From Caballeronia zhejiangensis (GTDB lineage: Bacteria; Pseudomonadota; Gammaproteobacteria; Burkholderiales; Burkholderiaceae): 64,000 nucleotides of DNA. The position numbers and the translations under genes were made by a program. Below, one piece after another: positions 62,127 to 64,000 of the stretch. How positions within the stretch are numbered: position 1 is the stretch's first letter; each line of letters opens with the position of its first letter. The notes below the pieces were generated by a model, which did not search any database, was not told where the DNA came from, and saw nothing but the letters and a program-made list of their open reading frames with translations. The stretch is taken from the NCBI RefSeq assembly GCF_000698575.1, contig NZ_JFHD01000002.1, positions 186,001 through 250,000 on the forward strand, written 5' to 3'.

Positions 62127-63119
62127 TCAAACGGGATTTTCCTGACCGGCGACCGGCTTGCGCACCACATTGGCGATGACTTCAACCTGGCGCGCGACCG
62201 CGGGCGGCACCGGCACATCGCCGCGCAGCACGGATTCGATCCAGCGCGCGGTGGTCGCGGCGTCGAGCGTCTCGGGCAGCTCGACACGCGGGGCGTCCGG
62301 CTGCGAATGCTCGGGCGCGATCAGCGTTTCGGCGTGGCCGTCGTGAAACCAGTCGACCTGCACCTGGCGGCGCGTGTCCGCGACGGCTTCGCCTTCCGTG
62401 CCGCGCGCGAGCAGTGCGCCGCCCGCCGCCGCGTCCGGATGCGCGGTGAAAAGCCCGGTGAGACTCTCGCGATATTCGGGATGCGTGTAGTTGACGAGCC
62501 GCAGGCCCGGGTCCGCGAACGGTTGAAGGATCTTCACGAGCGTATGTGTCGAATTGCGCACGCCCATGCGGCGTCTGAGCGTGAGCAATCGCGCGAGCTT
62601 CGGCGCGAGCACGGTGATCGGCGCGAAGGAGAGGCGGCGCGAGGCGAGGCTGTCTTCGATTTCATCGTGCGAAGCCGCGTGCGCGATGCCCAGTTCGGCG
62701 AAGATTTCGGCGCTCGTCACGCGGCCGGGATCGCCGGTGACACCGTGCACCAGGACCGGTACGCCTTCGCGCGCGAGCAGCAGCGACAGGAGCGGCACGA
62801 GATTGGGCGTCTTGCGTGCGCCGTTGTAGCTCGGGATCGAGACGGGCCGTGCGTGCTCGCGGCCATCCTGGACATGCAGCGGCTCGAACGAGCGATGCGC
62901 GGCGGAAAGCATCGCGGCAAGCTCGGCGGCGGTTTCGCCCTTGACGCGATAGGCCAGCAGCACCGCGCCCAGTTCGAGTTCGGGCACGCGATCGTCGAGC
63001 ATCGCTTCGTAGAGCGCGTAAGTATCCTCGTGCGAAAGTGCGCGCGCGCCATTCGGCCCGCGGCCGATTTCCTTGATGTAGCGTGCGCAGGCGAAAGTGG
63101 GGGAAGCGGAGTCGGTCAT
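62127..63119 (-). CDS. ybiB: YbiB-like DNA-binding protein (glycosyl transferase family 3/TrpD2 fold)
   Basis: A 330-residue protein related to anthranilate phosphoribosyltransferase (TrpD) but of the YbiB/TrpD2 class, which binds nucleic acid rather than making tryptophan. Blocks: YIKEIGRGPNGARALSHEDTYALYEAMLDDRVPELELGAVLLAYRVKGE (in pieces), VHGVTGDPGRVTSAEIF, and NYTHPEYRESLTGLF. ATG 63119 follows GAGAGG-type sequence and gives the usual length; the frame continues to 63209. It is separated from leuA by over 400 bp. Confidence 0.85.
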   Translation of the reverse strand: MTDSASPTFACARYIKEIGRGPNGARALSHEDTYALYEAMLDDRVPELELGAVLLAYRVKGETAAELAAMLSAAHRSFEPLHVQDGREHARPVSIPSYNGARKTPNLVPLLSLLLAREGVPVLVHGVTGDPGRVTSAEIFAELGIAHAASHDEIEDSLASRRLSFAPITVLAPKLARLLTLRRRMGVRNSTHTLVKILQPFADPGLRLVNYTHPEYRESLTGLFTAHPDAAAGGALLARGTEGEAVADTRRQVQVDWFHDGHAETLIAPEHSQPDAPRVELPETLDAATTARWIESVLRGDVPVPPAVARQVEVIANVVRKPVAGQENPV

Positions 63120-63445
63120 CGGAGAGGTGCGCGATCGGGCGCTCAATTCCGTAATCTGAGCGATGCCGTTGCGCTTTTTAAGGTGCAGGAATGCTATTGA
63201 GTACCGCATTTGAGGAGCGCTGGCAAGGTTTGCCCATCGAACGTTTCGCGCGCTTTTCCGCCGATGCTTACTAAAACCACCGCGCCAGCCGCAGCTCCGA
63301 AGGCCGGTCGAAAGCTCGCTGAGCCAAGCCCGACAAGCTTCGCCACGATTTGTGCGCGCACGTTACACTCCTTGTTCTCGCCGGCCGTGAACGCCGACGC
63401 ATTCGTCCGGAAATCTGCAAATCAAAACAGCATCAGGAGAGCGGG
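63120..63445. other. Divergent region between ybiB and the FAA hydrolase gene
   Basis: 326 bp between divergent genes. A plus-strand frame of 79 codons crosses it but shows no domain or good ribosome binding site, so it is not called. No promoter hexamers could be fixed with confidence. Confidence 0.4.
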
Positions 63446-64000
63446 ATGAGTTATGTGTTTCCTCCGGCGCCGGCAGCAGCCGTGCCCGTCGATGGTTCGA
63501 ACGAGCAGTTTCCCGTGCGCCGCATCTACTGCGTCGGGCGAAACTACGAAGCCCATGCGCGCGAAATGGGCCACGATCCGGATCGCGAGCCGCCGTTCTT
63601 CTTCAGCAAGCCCGCCGATGCCGTGCTGAACGTTGCGCCGGGCTCGACTGCGGAATTCCCGTATCCGTCGCAGACGAAGAATCTGCACTTCGAGATGGAA
63701 CTCGTCGCCGCGATCGGCAAGCAGGGCAAGGACATTCCCGCCGATAAGGCGCTGGACTACGTCTACGGCTACGCGCTCGGGCTCGACATGACGCGCCGTG
63801 ACCTGCAAGCCGAAGCGAAGAAGCTCGGCCGTCCGTGGGACACGGCGAAGGGTTTCGACCGCTCCGCGCCGATCGGCCCGATTCATCCCGTATCGAAGGT
63901 CGGGCATCTGGAAAAGAGCGCGATCTGGCTGACGGTCAACGGCGAGGAAAAGCAGCGCTCGGACATCTCGCAACTGATCTGGTCGGTCGGCGAGACGGTC
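63446..64000 (+). CDS. Fumarylacetoacetate hydrolase family protein, 5' part
   Basis: The first 185 residues are visible; the gene runs off the window. It has the FAH fold signatures: RIYCVGRNYEAHAREMG, PPFFFSKPADAV, LHFEMELVAAIGK with metal-binding Glu residues, YGYALGLDMTRRDLQAEAKK and GRPWDTAKGFDRSAPIG. The spacing fits fumarylpyruvate hydrolase or related enzymes of aromatic catabolism. ATG 63446 follows AGGAGAG. The substrate cannot be fixed without the rest of the locus. Confidence 0.88.
   Translation, partial: MSYVFPPAPAAAVPVDGSNEQFPVRRIYCVGRNYEAHAREMGHDPDREPPFFFSKPADAVLNVAPGSTAEFPYPSQTKNLHFEMELVAAIGKQGKDIPADKALDYVYGYALGLDMTRRDLQAEAKKLGRPWDTAKGFDRSAPIGPIHPVSKVGHLEKSAIWLTVNGEEKQRSDISQLIWSVGETV

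Noticed and set aside
63210..63449. 79-codon plus-strand frame before the FAA hydrolase gene
   Set aside because: It overlaps the start of the next gene, has no ribosome binding site and no domain; more likely promoter DNA.

Overview
The window is a gene-dense, GC-rich piece of a beta-proteobacterial chromosome. Gene content and order fit Burkholderiaceae, most likely the Burkholderia, Paraburkholderia or Caballeronia group. Markers for this are the dctA-dctB-dctD set, glnK-amtB, the beta-proteobacterial gshA-gshB-IIA-HPr-EI string, the coxB/ctaD/ctaG/coxC/SURF1/ctaA/ctaB cluster and the nag PTS locus. This assignment is inference from gene families, not from a database search. No CRISPR array, rRNA, tRNA, insertion sequence, phage or integrative element was recognised; the region reads as core chromosome.

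Layout. 1-4026: a truncated MlaE-type permease, its ATPase, an MCE protein and a PqiC-like lipoprotein (an MCE lipid transporter), then a VanZ-family membrane protein. 4085-11085: a small 2Fe-2S protein, an alpha/beta hydrolase, a DD-carboxypeptidase, a D-amino acid aminotransferase, a DUF493 protein, a LysR regulator (opposite strand), a DUF2917 protein and lipB-lipA. 11086-16196: a sigma-54-type promoter, dctA, and the DctB/DctD two-component system that would activate it. 16217-22097: a TlpA-like thioredoxin, a small envelope protein, a YifB-type ATPase, a UbiK-like protein and glnK-amtB behind a second sigma-54-type promoter. 22277-27650: glutathione synthesis (gshA, gshB) followed by a regulatory-type PTS (IIA-Man, HPr, EI).

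27647-36845: a decayed 3' gene remnant, a ThiF/MoeB E1-like enzyme, an S41 protease, gpmA, a rhodanese, grxC, secB, gpsA, a macrodomain protein, trmL, comF and bioC. 36963-47515: a promoter followed by the aa3-type cytochrome c oxidase cluster with its assembly factors (a 46-residue small assembly protein, Cox11, SURF1, two SCO-like proteins) and heme A/O synthesis. 47522-50135: a YciI protein, a MetQ-like binding protein and a MarR-GNAT fusion. 50136-57615: N-acetylglucosamine uptake and catabolism (GntR regulator, nagA, a SIS-domain deaminase, an IIA-HPr-EI fusion, and NagE with two IIB domains). 57747-64000: rpoH under a perfect CIRCE element, a PagL-like lipid A deacylase, an NTF2-like protein, leuA of the yeast/actinobacterial type, a YbiB-like protein and the start of a fumarylacetoacetate hydrolase family gene.

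Nothing in the window is a clearly new defence, mobile or biosynthetic system. The most interesting signals are regulatory: two near-consensus sigma-54 promoters, a strong-RBS nine-codon leader ORF in front of dctA, a perfect CIRCE in front of rpoH, a perfect inverted repeat in front of the MarR-GNAT gene, and three matching 11-bp-phased CTTAA direct repeats upstream of dctA, the IIA gene and ctpA that look like sites for one OmpR-family regulator. Domain oddities include a cytochrome oxidase subunit II fused to cytochrome c and OmpA domains, a second NagE IIB domain lacking its cysteine, and a PagL homologue with Asn at the likely catalytic Glu position.
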